From Bacteroidales bacterium (GTDB lineage: Bacteria; Bacteroidota; Bacteroidia; Bacteroidales; P3), in contig JAFWOP010000058.1 of NCBI GenBank assembly GCA_017545365.1, forward strand, positions 1 to 64,000: a DNA stretch of 64,000 nt, read 5' to 3'. Each line of letters opens with the position of its first letter. Position 1 is the stretch's first letter. Positions 43,170 to 52,076 of this stretch are shown here, piece by piece. Made by a program: the position numbers and the translations under genes. Under the pieces are notes generated by a model that was not told the DNA's origin, did not search any database, and saw nothing but the letters and a program-made list of their open reading frames with translations.

Positions 43170-44460
43170 CCTCTTGTGCGACCGCCGCATCCTGCTGGCA
43201 GGCTACGGCCGCGAAGGAAAGAGCACCCATGAGGTGCTCCGGCATCTGCTGCCCAACTATGAACCCGACATCGCCCAAAACGACGACGAACTCTTCGCCG
43301 CCCTCGACCGCGCCCAAGCCGACAACAACCCCTACGACCTCATCATCAAGTCGCCCGGCATCCCCATGATGAAATTCGAGGGACGCTGCAACCTAGACAC
43401 TATCACCTCTCAAACCGACCTCTTCATGCAGGTCTTCGGCGACCTCTCCATCGGCATCACCGGCACCAAGGGCAAGAGCACCACCACCTCGCTCATCTGC
43501 CATGTGCTGACCCACAGCCTAGGGCAACAGCGCAACATAGTGTTGGCTGGAAATATCGGCATACCCCTATTCGACATCATCAGCCAGCTCGACCCGCACA
43601 GCCTCGTAGTAGCGGAGCTGTCGTGCCACCAGCTGGAAAACATACATCAAGCGCCCCACATCGGCGTCATCCTCAACCTCTTCCAAGAGCATCTCGACCA
43701 TTACCACAACTATCGTGACTATCAGATGGCGAAAATGCAGATGATGCTGAAGCAGAAGGCTGGGGACCACTGCTTCTACTGCACCGACAGCGACGACCTA
43801 GCCCGCATAGTCGGGGAACTGCAGCCGTCGGTCTCCTCCACCCTCCACCCCTATTCGCTACATGAGGCCCGCCGGTCATCCATAGCCGACATGCCCACCC
43901 CGCTGCAAGGCGACCACAACCTGTGCAACACCTACGTTGCCTATCAGGTGTCCGCCCTCATGGGAGTCGACGACCATCAGTTTGCCGACGCCCTTGCCTC
44001 GTTCCACGGCCTTCAACACCGGCTGGAGAAGGTAGGCACCTACCACAACATCACTTTCTACAACGACTCCATCAGCACCATACCCGAAGCCACCATCGCC
44101 GCCGTCAACACCCTTCAACAGGTCGACACCCTCATCTTGGGCGGCTACGACCGTGGCATCGACTACAGCACACTATACACCTACCTGCTCTCCCCTGCTG
44201 GGACCAGCATCCGCAACATCGTCTTTGTGGGCGATGCCGGAAAACGCATGCACCACGAAATGTCGCTCCTCCACCCCAACCCGCTGGACGGCAAGCTGAC
44301 GTTACTGCAGAACGACTACGCCGTCATTGTCGACTGGTGCTTCGCCCACACACGGCCAGGAACGATATGCCTCCTCTCCCCCGCTGCTGCCAGCTACGAC
44401 AGTTTCAAGAACTTCGAAGAACGGGGCAACACATTCAAAGCATTAGTCCGCAACGCCTAA
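43144..44460 (+). CDS. murD2: UDP-N-acetylmuramoyl-L-alanine--glutamate ligase (MurD2 type)
   Basis: This Mur ligase of 438 residues has the ATP loop GITGTKGKSTTTS (104-116), the central-domain segment NLFQEHLDHYHNYRDYQMAK and the C-terminal-domain segment QHRLEKVGTYHNITFYNDS. After NDS it reads ISTIPEAT, where classical MurD has a KATNP-type sequence. Because it overlaps murL, it is best read as the MurD2 partner that adds L-Glu to UDP-MurNAc-L-Ala before epimerisation by MurL. A classical D-Glu-adding MurD remains the alternative. Confidence 0.85.
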   Translation: MFRQQQLYNLLCDRRILLAGYGREGKSTHEVLRHLLPNYEPDIAQNDDELFAALDRAQADNNPYDLIIKSPGIPMMKFEGRCNLDTITSQTDLFMQVFGDLSIGITGTKGKSTTTSLICHVLTHSLGQQRNIVLAGNIGIPLFDIISQLDPHSLVVAELSCHQLENIHQAPHIGVILNLFQEHLDHYHNYRDYQMAKMQMMLKQKAGDHCFYCTDSDDLARIVGELQPSVSSTLHPYSLHEARRSSIADMPTPLQGDHNLCNTYVAYQVSALMGVDDHQFADALASFHGLQHRLEKVGTYHNITFYNDSISTIPEATIAAVNTLQQVDTLILGGYDRGIDYSTLYTYLLSPAGTSIRNIVFVGDAGKRMHHEMSLLHPNPLDGKLTLLQNDYAVIVDWCFAHTRPGTICLLSPAAASYDSFKNFEERGNTFKALVRNA

Positions 44461-44472
44461 CAATAACCACCC

Positions 44473-45549
44473 ATGAACTACACCGACATACGACACGACC
44501 TCCACTCCCACCCCGGCCTGTCCGGACATGAACACTATGCTCACGACCTCATCGTGCGCCAACTGGAATCATTCCACCCCGACAAAGTATACACCCATGT
44601 GGGCGGCTTTGGAGTCATCGCCGTATGGGGCACCCGCCCGTCGCTCCCCACCATAGCCATCAGGGCCGACATCGACGCCCTGCCCATCGGCCACCGTTGC
44701 GGCCACGACGGCCACACCACCATCCTCCTTCAGCTGGCCGAACTCATCAGTCTTCGCGGCATCCCCGAAGGGCGCAACGCGCTGCTCATCTTCCAGCCCG
44801 AAGAGGAGACCGGCCTCGGCGCTCAGAAGATTATCGACGCTCAGATATTACAGCAATACAACATCCGCGCCATCTTTGCCCTGCACAACCTGCCCGGCTT
44901 CCCGCTTGGCACCGTGGTGCTCAACCGCCACACCTTCGCCGCCGCCTCCACAGGCATCATCTACCGCCTCACCGGCCGCGAAACCCATGCCTCCACCCCT
45001 GAGAAAGGCATCAACCCCGGCCTTGCTGTCGCCGAAATCATACAACAGCTGAGCCGACTGAACAGCTCACCCATCACCCCCGACGAAGAATTCCGCCAGG
45101 CAACCCTCATCTGTGTCCGCCTGGGAGAGGAGGCCTTCGGCACCTCCGCCGGTTCAGCTGACGTCATGTTCACCCTACGGGCATTCACCAACAACACCAT
45201 GGAGCAATTCATTGCCGAAGCCAACGACTCCGTCGCCCAAATCGCCTCACGCTACCATCTGGCGCTCCGGCATTCTCTGGTCGAACCATTCCGTGCCACC
45301 GAGAACGACTCGCTCATGGTGGAGCAGGTCGAAGAGGTGTGCGGCTGCCGCAACCAGTATCTCCTCACCCCCTTCCGCTGGTCCGAAGACTTCTCCAATT
45401 ACCTCCTGCACTACCCCGGCGCACTCTTCGGCATCGGCGCAGGCGAGAAACAGCCCGAACTGCACCACCCCGACTACAACTTCCCCGACGCCCTTATCCC
45501 CCTGGCTGCTCAAGTCTTCTATAATATAATTGAACGCGTGAACCTGTAA
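44473..45549 (+). CDS. M20D family amidohydrolase
   Basis: M20D enzymes are metal-dependent hydrolases that remove acyl groups from amino acids or cleave small amide conjugates in the cytoplasm. The 358 residues carry the metal-site motifs IAIRADIDALPI, HRCGHDGHTT, FQPEEETGLGA and the C-terminal ELHHPDYNFPD, with a dimerisation domain at about 160-265 (ETHASTPEKGINP). The family is usually a little longer, so the N-terminus is compact but complete. It starts 12 nt after murD2 and may be cotranscribed; a role in recycling cell-wall or N-acyl amino acids is inference. Confidence 0.86.
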   Translation: MNYTDIRHDLHSHPGLSGHEHYAHDLIVRQLESFHPDKVYTHVGGFGVIAVWGTRPSLPTIAIRADIDALPIGHRCGHDGHTTILLQLAELISLRGIPEGRNALLIFQPEEETGLGAQKIIDAQILQQYNIRAIFALHNLPGFPLGTVVLNRHTFAAASTGIIYRLTGRETHASTPEKGINPGLAVAEIIQQLSRLNSSPITPDEEFRQATLICVRLGEEAFGTSAGSADVMFTLRAFTNNTMEQFIAEANDSVAQIASRYHLALRHSLVEPFRATENDSLMVEQVEEVCGCRNQYLLTPFRWSEDFSNYLLHYPGALFGIGAGEKQPELHHPDYNFPDALIPLAAQVFYNIIERVNL

Positions 45550-45586
45550 TTAATACGAAATAACGAAATCTATAATACAACACACC

Positions 45587-47191
45587 ATGAAGAAAGTCTT
45601 ACTATCATTAGCCCTGTTGGCTTTCGTTCTCACCTCGGTGGGACAGGAACTCAGCCAACCCGAATTTGAAGGTCAAAGTTGCACCAGCATCATGGTAGGC
45701 AAAAGAGCCTCCAAGGATGGAAGCGTTATCACTTCCCACACCTGCGACGGCCGTTATCGCACCTGGATGTATATGGAACCCGCTGCCGACCACGCTCCCG
45801 GCGATGTGCACCTGGTATACAAAGGCACCATGCACACCACCTTCCGTGGCGACACCACCGGCGTGCGTCTGGCCGGTGCCATACCCGAAGTGGCTCACAC
45901 CTATGCCTACCTCAACACCGCCTACCCCTGCCTCAACGAGCACCAGCTTGCCATCGGCGAAAGCACCTTCAGCGGTCCCGACACCCTGGTCAACCCCGCT
46001 GGCATGTTCAACATTGAAGAACTCGAACGCGTAGCCCTTCAGCGTTGCACCACCGCCCGCGACGCCATCCGCCTCATCGCCGACCTCATCAAGGTATACG
46101 GCTATGGCGACGGTGGCGAGTGCATCACCATCGCCGACACCAAAGAGGTGTGGCAGATGGAAATCCTCGGCGAAGGCAAAGGCAATATCGGAGGTGTGTG
46201 GGCCGCACAACGCATCCCTGACGACCATGTGGGCGTAAGCTGCAACATACCCCGTATCGGACGCCTCCAACGCGGCAACACCGAATACTTCATGTGTTCC
46301 GACAACATCGAGTCCGTTGCCCGCCGCTACGGCCTTTGGGATGGCAAAGGCGAGTTCATCTTCTGGAAAGCCTTCAACAGCAGCTATGCCAACGGCAAGA
46401 ACTACCGCGAACGCGAATACTTCATCCTCAACCAACTGGCCCCATCCCTCGGCCTCACCATGGACATGCCCGAACTGCCCTTCTCCGTGCGCCCCGACAA
46501 GGATGTGGATGTGCGTGAAGTGATGGAGCTCCTCCGCAGCACCTACGAAGGCACCGACCTCGACATGTGCCAGAACATCAAGATGCCCGTGAGCCGCAAG
46601 GACAAGAATGGCAAGACCTACAACGACACCATCATCAGCCCTGTCGCCAACCCCTGGCTCAGCACCTCTATGCAGAAGACACTCAACCTCATCGCCCCCG
46701 GCACCGTCACCTTCCGCCGCACCGTGAGCGTCGCTTGGTGCTCCTACTCTTTCGTCACCCAGCTCCGCGACTGGCTGCCCGACTGTGTGGGCGGCGTCTG
46801 CTGGATGTCGGTCGACAACCCCGGCCAGTCCCCCCGCGTGCCCATCTTCTGCGGCACCACCGAACTGCCCCAGCCCTATAGCATCTGCGGCCATAAGGAG
46901 TACAACCCCGATGCCGTGCTGTGGAAATACCGCAAGGCCAACAAACTGGCCACCGTCGCATGGCAGCGCACCAAAGACTCCATGAAGAGCGAACTAAAGA
47001 AGTTGGAAGACCAAGCCTTCGCCGGACTCGAAGCCCTCGAACGCGAAGCCACCCGTTACGACCGCCTCAGCCGTACCGCCGACGCGCACGCCTCACTCAA
47101 CAACTTCACCCGTCAGCAATACGAAAACACCTCCTTTGCCTGGAGCCAGCTCGAAGCCAAATACTGGGCTCTCTTCGGCATGGGGTTCTAA
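45587..47191 (+). CDS. C69 family dipeptidase
   Basis: C69 (PepD-type) dipeptidases are N-terminal-nucleophile enzymes whose catalytic Cys becomes the mature N-terminus. The 534-residue protein has a signal peptide (MKKVLLSLALLAFVLTSVGQ), then EGQSCTSIMVGKRASKDGSV with candidate nucleophile Cys32, followed by the family segments IGESTFSG, CITIADTKEVWQMEILG and CNIPRIG. It is therefore a secreted or periplasmic dipeptidase, as commonly seen in asaccharolytic Bacteroidales that live on peptides. Two family C hairpin repeats follow it. Confidence 0.9.
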   Translation: MKKVLLSLALLAFVLTSVGQELSQPEFEGQSCTSIMVGKRASKDGSVITSHTCDGRYRTWMYMEPAADHAPGDVHLVYKGTMHTTFRGDTTGVRLAGAIPEVAHTYAYLNTAYPCLNEHQLAIGESTFSGPDTLVNPAGMFNIEELERVALQRCTTARDAIRLIADLIKVYGYGDGGECITIADTKEVWQMEILGEGKGNIGGVWAAQRIPDDHVGVSCNIPRIGRLQRGNTEYFMCSDNIESVARRYGLWDGKGEFIFWKAFNSSYANGKNYREREYFILNQLAPSLGLTMDMPELPFSVRPDKDVDVREVMELLRSTYEGTDLDMCQNIKMPVSRKDKNGKTYNDTIISPVANPWLSTSMQKTLNLIAPGTVTFRRTVSVAWCSYSFVTQLRDWLPDCVGGVCWMSVDNPGQSPRVPIFCGTTELPQPYSICGHKEYNPDAVLWKYRKANKLATVAWQRTKDSMKSELKKLEDQAFAGLEALEREATRYDRLSRTADAHASLNNFTRQQYENTSFAWSQLEAKYWALFGMGF

Positions 47192-47196
47192 TACCT

Positions 47197-47357
47197 AAAG
47201 TAAGAAGTAAGAGTTAAGAACTAAGAGTCTGATGCCAACCTCTAAATTCTTAGCTCTTAGTTCTTACCTCATTGCGCGACCTAAAGTAAGAAGTAAGAGC
47301 TAAGGACTAAGAGGATGGACGTGGCTACCAACCTCTTAGTCCTTAGCTCTTACCTCA
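47197..47357. repeat. Two tandem family C repeat hairpins
   Basis: Each copy has AAGTAAGAAGTAAGAG on the left and CTCTTAGTTCTTACCTCAT-like sequence on the right. The arms of the second copy (AAGAGCTAAGGACTAAGAGG with CCTCTTAGTCCTTAGCTCTT) pair better than either pairs with the first copy. Lying between convergent genes, they could stop transcription from both sides. Confidence 0.8.
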
Positions 47358-47362
47358 TACTT

Positions 47363-48064
47363 TTATAAGGTACGGATGCCGCCGCCCACTGTCTTCCCAG
47401 AGCCAGTGGGGCCGTTGTTGCCACCGTTACCATTATTGCCGGTAGTACCAGTTGTATTGGTAGTGGTGCCGGCTGTGGTGGGCTTCAGAATCTGTATGTA
47501 AGAAGGCGACTTGAAAGTCTGACCTGCCACTGACACCGAGGGACGGATGCGCAGACCTAACTGTGACGATGTGCCTTGACTGGTAAAGCTGCTGGCAAAG
47601 GTCTTCAACGACTCCAACCCATCCTTCGAGAACAACGAGTACAAATCAGTGCTCACTCCCAGCGGCACGGTAGTGGTTTTGCTGGCCACGATGTTATAGT
47701 TCTGGTTGGTGGTACCTGTGGCGAACTCCTTGGTTGCCACATCAAGAGCCCAATCCATCAGGGTGAGCAGGGCGTTCTTGTCGGTGGGGTTCTTCACGTT
47801 GATGTTGACATTCAGAGCCAACGGGACACTCTTGGTGGTAATGGCCGACACCAGCTTCACCACATCGGTGGCAGAGATATTGCCGCTAGTCACATTCTTC
47901 ACATTCACCCCGGCAACAGACACGTTGGTGACATCCTTCAGCGTATACTCGCAATTGACCAAATTGGCGATACTGGAGAGGTTGTTGGCCAAATTGTCCA
48001 AAAAAGTGCACGACCCACATAACAGGCTACCTGCTACAATTACAGCGATTAATGATTTCTTCAT
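47363..48064 (-). CDS. LEA14/WHy-like lipoprotein
   Basis: The 233-residue protein has a lipoprotein signal (lipobox CGSC, Cys19, with another Cys at 16). About 35-175 looks like an LEA type-2 Ig-like fold (YTLKDVTNVSVAGVNVKNVT, LALNVNINVKNPTDKNAL). The last ~40 residues are a low-complexity Gly/Asn/Thr tail (TGTTGNNGNGGNNGPTG) ending in GGGIRTL. Such lipoproteins are common in Bacteroidota; their function is not known. It has its own promoter (48094-48101, minus). Confidence 0.75.
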   Translation of the reverse strand: MKKSLIAVIVAGSLLCGSCTFLDNLANNLSSIANLVNCEYTLKDVTNVSVAGVNVKNVTSGNISATDVVKLVSAITTKSVPLALNVNINVKNPTDKNALLTLMDWALDVATKEFATGTTNQNYNIVASKTTTVPLGVSTDLYSLFSKDGLESLKTFASSFTSQGTSSQLGLRIRPSVSVAGQTFKSPSYIQILKPTTAGTTTNTTGTTGNNGNGGNNGPTGSGKTVGGGIRTL

Positions 48065-48093
48065 AAGTCATAGTATTAAAAGTTAAACCACTG

Positions 48094-48101
48094 CAAATAT
48101 A
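48094..48101 (-). promoter_or_regulatory. Promoter of the LEA-like lipoprotein gene
   Basis: On the minus strand TATATTTG followed by C fits the -7 consensus, 29 nt before the ATG at 48064. Confidence 0.6.
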
Positions 48102-48266
48102 CACAAAAAAAACGAACATGCGAAAAAAAAAGGAGAATTTTGGGAGTAGAGAGGTTCGGGTTAGTGGTCATCTGGGTGTGGCAGCAACTTTTATCACTCA
48201 AGTAACACTTTTTTGCCCCAGAAAAATAATAAATGGGAGACGGCGGCGTTATAGGGGAAAAATGCA

Positions 48267-48821
48267 ATGTTTATGAGACGAATTTGTACTCTAATCATTA
48301 TTTCCACATTGCTGGCGGCTGCTTGCTCGACAGAGAACGGCCCCGAGCAAGTGTTGAAACAGTTCTACAGCCAGTATCTGGAGGTGAGCTGCCCACCTTT
48401 TGGCGAATACTCCGACCTTGACAAAGAGCAGCAGTTACTTCAACAGTACATGACCCCACAGCTTTATAACAGTTGGATGAAGAGCTATGACTCCGAAAGC
48501 GTCAGCTGGATTGACTACGACATTTTTATCCAAGGACAGGACTGCTGGCCCGGCATTCGTGCCGAGAGCATCAGCCGCATCGGGAAGAGTCAATGGTATG
48601 AGGTGGTGGTGGTTCAGCCCGCCCCCGACAGCCCCGACAACATAGTGAATCGCAGCAGCGTATTCTTCCATCTGACCCGCATGGACGAGGCGTGGCATAT
48701 TGATGCTGTCGATGACGGATTCAACCGTCTGGGCGTTGCAAACACGGGTGAAGAATTTACGCTGCTCGACAGCCCCGAATATCAAGAAAACAAAGTTTTA
48801 ACTAATTTAATAGGAGAATGA
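48267..48821 (+). CDS. Putative lipoprotein, 184 aa (DUF3828-like)
   Basis: The N-terminus is a lipoprotein signal with lipobox LAAAC (Cys20); either ATG 48267 or 48273 could start it. The mature part (EQVLKQFYSQYLEVS, YMTPQLYNSWMKSYDSE, FFHLTRMDEAWHIDAVDD) resembles the DUF3828/NTF2-like lipoproteins of Bacteroidota, but I hold this lightly. Its last four bases (ATGA) overlap the start of the next gene, so the two are translated together. Confidence 0.65.
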   Translation: MFMRRICTLIIISTLLAAACSTENGPEQVLKQFYSQYLEVSCPPFGEYSDLDKEQQLLQQYMTPQLYNSWMKSYDSESVSWIDYDIFIQGQDCWPGIRAESISRIGKSQWYEVVVVQPAPDSPDNIVNRSSVFFHLTRMDEAWHIDAVDDGFNRLGVANTGEEFTLLDSPEYQENKVLTNLIGE

Positions 48822-49441
48822 AAAGAATTATCAAAAACGCAATCCTTGTTATGCTGCTTGCCGTGACTGGCAGCCTCTCTGCTCAGACCATGATTAACGG
48901 AGGCTACAAGGTGAACCTGTTGAATCATGAAGGCGACGAGTCGCTCGAAATCTTCGGCGGTTATTATGTCGGGCTCACGCAGAACGTGGCCCTCTCCGCC
49001 CATACTGGCTGGGCCCCAGGTATTTACTTTACCCGTTTTTCGGGCGAGTACACTAACACAAAGGAAGGTGTCGAAAGCCACCATTCGCAAACCGAGACGG
49101 CCATTGCAGTGCCTGCTCCGCTTAATGCTCACCTCAACTTCACCGAGAAGTCCTGCCTCTACCTCTTTGCCGGACCTGAATTCAACATCGGCATTGGCTC
49201 GAAGGGTAGCACATGGCTTGGGGAGGGCTCTACCAAGGTATCATACGACAGCTATGAAGAGGGCAGCATTTACGAGCGCAACCGTTTCAACATCAGCTGG
49301 ATTGGCGGTGTAGGGCTGAAGCTCGACTTCGCCACCTTCTCTATGGGTGCCACCGGAAACTTCTTCAACCGTATGGTTTCGGACAACCTGGCTCCTGAAA
49401 AGGCCTACAGCCTCTTCTTTGGCTTAGGCTTGGCGTTCTAA
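48818..49441 (+). CDS. Outer-membrane beta-barrel protein, 207 aa
   Basis: A signal peptide (MKRIIKNAILVMLLAVTGSL) is followed by barrel-type strands (TMINGGYKVNLL, ESLEIFGGYYVGLTQNVALS, CLYLFAGPEFNIGIG) and ends in LFFGLGLAF, an aromatic terminus suited to barrel insertion. It resembles the small outer-membrane beta-barrel families of Bacteroidota. It is translationally coupled to the lipoprotein upstream. A second, similar barrel gene follows. Confidence 0.72.
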   Translation: MKRIIKNAILVMLLAVTGSLSAQTMINGGYKVNLLNHEGDESLEIFGGYYVGLTQNVALSAHTGWAPGIYFTRFSGEYTNTKEGVESHHSQTETAIAVPAPLNAHLNFTEKSCLYLFAGPEFNIGIGSKGSTWLGEGSTKVSYDSYEEGSIYERNRFNISWIGGVGLKLDFATFSMGATGNFFNRMVSDNLAPEKAYSLFFGLGLAF

Positions 49442-49495
49442 AGACAGCCGTCCGACAGTATTCACTAAGTATTAACATTTTAACACCTTATATCT

Positions 49496-50155
49496 ATGAA
49501 AAAAGCAGCTTTATTTTTAGCAGCAGCCGCTTTCCTTTTTGCAGGAAACGCACAAGCCCAGTTGGGCGTAAATATTGGCTACGCCCCCGTAACCATCACC
49601 AATGCCACTACTCTTGGCAACAACACCACTACCACCACTTCCGAGATGGACGGATTCTTCGCTGGAGTGACATACAATTACGGCTTTAGCAAAGACCTTG
49701 GTGTCGCATTCGGTATTCAAGGCCGTTTAAACACCAAAACATCAACTGGCAGTGCAAACTACATCGTAATCAGTGGCAACGACAAGAGCACCACCACACA
49801 GTTCTTGCTTGATGTGCCAGTACTGCTCAACTTCAGTTTTTCGCTCGGCAGCAATGCCAAATTGACTGCTTTTGCGGGACCTACCTTTAGCTACGCTCTC
49901 TACGGCAACACCCACGTTACAACCACCACAAACATTCTTGGCACCATCAGCACTTCTGAGGACAACTACCCTATGTATGGTGACAACAGCAGCCTCAAAC
50001 GCCTGGACATTTCCGCAGCCCTCGGTCTCCAGTTCCAGTACAATGCCTTCCGCCTCTTCGGTGGCTACCGGCTTGGTTTGACCGACCTCAACTCTAGTGA
50101 CAATGTCAAGACCACCACTTCCGGTATCTTCGCCGGCATCGGCTATCTACTCTAA
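49496..50155 (+). CDS. Outer-membrane beta-barrel protein, 219 aa
   Basis: A signal peptide (MKKAALFLAAAAFLFAGNAQ) precedes an OmpA-like 8-strand barrel pattern: QLGVNIGYAPVTITN, GFFAGVTYNYGFSKDLGVAF, LLDVPVLLNFSFSLGSNAKL, FAGPTFSYALYG, SGIFAGIGYLL. The fold matches the PF13568/PF13505-type small barrels; the function is unknown. It is 54 nt after the previous barrel gene and the two look like diverged duplicates. A strong terminator follows at 50183-50213. Confidence 0.78.
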   Translation: MKKAALFLAAAAFLFAGNAQAQLGVNIGYAPVTITNATTLGNNTTTTTSEMDGFFAGVTYNYGFSKDLGVAFGIQGRLNTKTSTGSANYIVISGNDKSTTTQFLLDVPVLLNFSFSLGSNAKLTAFAGPTFSYALYGNTHVTTTTNILGTISTSEDNYPMYGDNSSLKRLDISAALGLQFQYNAFRLFGGYRLGLTDLNSSDNVKTTTSGIFAGIGYLL

Positions 50156-50182
50156 TCCGCTTACATTCAAATTTCTATATCC

Positions 50183-50213
50183 AAGAGATGCCTCATTTGA
50201 TGGGGCATCTCTT
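50183..50213 (+). terminator. Rho-independent terminator after the barrel genes
   Basis: AAGAGATGCC pairs with GGCATCTCTT around a short loop, followed by ATTTTAT. Confidence 0.85.
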
Positions 50214-50255
50214 ATTTTATGCCAAAAAATATTATGACCATACATTTTTTTTTTG

Positions 50256-50263
50256 TACTTTTG
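50256..50263 (+). promoter_or_regulatory. Promoter of glnS
   Basis: TACTTTTG matches TAnnTTTG in a very T-rich context. It lies 59 nt before the ATG at 50323 and argues against an earlier start. Confidence 0.55.
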
Positions 50264-50322
50264 TAATTTGAACTTTTTTGCAGCATATAGTACAACAGCA
50301 TTATAATGAATACCTTATAAAG

Positions 50323-52035
50323 ATGGAAGAAAATCTGTCTCTGAATTTTTTGGAAGAAATCATCGAACAGGGTCTCCGCGAAGGTACCTACAAATCCATC
50401 CTGACGCGCTTCCCGCCAGAACCTAACGGCTATCTGCACATCGGCCATGCCAAGTCCATCTGCCTCAATTTCGGCCTCGCCAAGAAATATGGCGGCAAGA
50501 CCAACCTCCGCTTCGACGACACCAACCCCGTGAAGGAGGACACCGAGTATGTGGACTCCATCCAGCAGGACATCCGCTGGCTGGGCTTCGAGTGGGCCGG
50601 CGTACACTACGCCAGCGACTACTTCGACCAACTCTACGAGTGGGCCGGCGTGCTTATCAAGAAAGGGCTGGCCTATGTCGACGACCAGACCCAGGAGGAG
50701 ATACGCCTCGGGCGCGGCACCGTCACCGAACCGGGCAAGAACAGCCCCTACCGCGACCGCACAGTGGAAGAGAACCTCGACCTCTTCGAGCGGATGAAAA
50801 ACGGCGAGTTCGAAGACGGCTCCAAGGTGTTGCGTGCCAAGATTGACATGGCGCACCCCAACATGCAGTTCCGCGACCCCATCATGTACCGCATCCTGCA
50901 CGCCGACCACCACCGCACAGGCAGCAAGTGGTGCATCTACCCCATGTACGACTACGCCCACGGGCAGAGCGACTCCATCGAACACATCACCCACAGCATC
51001 TGCACCCTGGAGTTCGACATCCACCGCCCGCTGTACGACTGGTTCATCCAACAATTAGGCATCTTCCCCAGCCACCAGTACGAGTTTGCCCGCCTCAACA
51101 TCAACTACACCGTGATGAGCAAGCGCAAGCTGCTGCAGCTGGTGAAAGAGCACTATGTCAGCGGCTGGGACGACCCCCGCATGCCCACCATCTGCGGCTT
51201 CCGCCGTCGTGGCTACACCCCCGAGAGCATACGCAACTTCTGCGAGGACATCGGAGTGGCCAAGCGCGACAACATCATCGACTATGTGCGCCTCGAGAAC
51301 AGCCTGCGCGACCATCTGAACAAAGTGGCCCCGCGCCGCATGGCCGTCCTCAACCCCGTGAAACTGGTCATCGACAACTACCCCGAGGGGCAGACCGAGA
51401 TGCTCTCCGCTATCAACAACCCCGAAAACGAGGCCGACGGCACCCGCCAGGTACCCTTCAGCCGTGAGCTGTACATCGAGCGTGAGGACTTCATGGAGGA
51501 GGCTCCAAAGAAATACTTCCGCCTTAGCCTGGGACGTGAGGTGCGCCTACGCTACGCCTACTTCGTCACCGCCCAGAGCGTCGAGAAAGACACCAACGGC
51601 AACATCACCTGCATTCACTGCACCTACGACCCCGCCACCCGCGGCGGCGACGCCCCCGACGGCCGCAAGGTGAAAGGCACCCTCCACTGGGTGAGCGCAC
51701 CCCACGCCGTCGATGCCGAAGTGCGCATGTTCGACCGCCTCTTCGCCACCGAGGCCCCCGACGAGGCCCCCGAAGGCAAGACCTTCCTCGACAACCTCAA
51801 CCCCAACAGCCTCCAAGTGCTACAGCACTGCAAGCTCGAACCCGCCTTGGCCGAGGCGCACATGACCACCAACGACAAAGGCATCGAGGAGCCGATGCGC
51901 TTCCAGTTCGAACGCATGGGCTACTTCTGCACCGACCGCGACAGCACGCCCGACCACCTGGTCTTCAACCGCACCTGCACCCTCAAGGACAGCTGGGCCA
52001 AAGTGAAAGTGGAGGGCCCGACCACGGCACAGTAA
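50323..52035 (+). CDS. glnS: Glutaminyl-tRNA synthetase
   Basis: GlnRS charges tRNA-Gln with glutamine. From the ATG at 50323 the protein has 570 residues. It shows the class I signature as [15 protein letters not shown] (HIGH region), NLRFDDTNP, and the KMSKS counterpart VMSKRKL, followed by [17 protein letters not shown]. The C-terminal anticodon-binding barrels are present ([32 protein letters not shown]). The presence of GlnRS implies direct charging rather than only the amidotransferase route. Confidence 0.97.
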   Translation: MEENLSLNFLEEIIEQGLREGTYKSILTRFPPEPNGYLHIGHAKSICLNFGLAKKYGGKTNLRFDDTNPVKEDTEYVDSIQQDIRWLGFEWAGVHYASDYFDQLYEWAGVLIKKGLAYVDDQTQEEIRLGRGTVTEPGKNSPYRDRTVEENLDLFERMKNGEFEDGSKVLRAKIDMAHPNMQFRDPIMYRILHADHHRTGSKWCIYPMYDYAHGQSDSIEHITHSICTLEFDIHRPLYDWFIQQLGIFPSHQYEFARLNINYTVMSKRKLLQLVKEHYVSGWDDPRMPTICGFRRRGYTPESIRNFCEDIGVAKRDNIIDYVRLENSLRDHLNKVAPRRMAVLNPVKLVIDNYPEGQTEMLSAINNPENEADGTRQVPFSRELYIEREDFMEEAPKKYFRLSLGREVRLRYAYFVTAQSVEKDTNGNITCIHCTYDPATRGGDAPDGRKVKGTLHWVSAPHAVDAEVRMFDRLFATEAPDEAPEGKTFLDNLNPNSLQVLQHCKLEPALAEAHMTTNDKGIEEPMRFQFERMGYFCTDRDSTPDHLVFNRTCTLKDSWAKVKVEGPTTAQ

Positions 52036-52076
52036 GCCGCCATACCAACGTTTAACACATCAACAACAATCATAAT

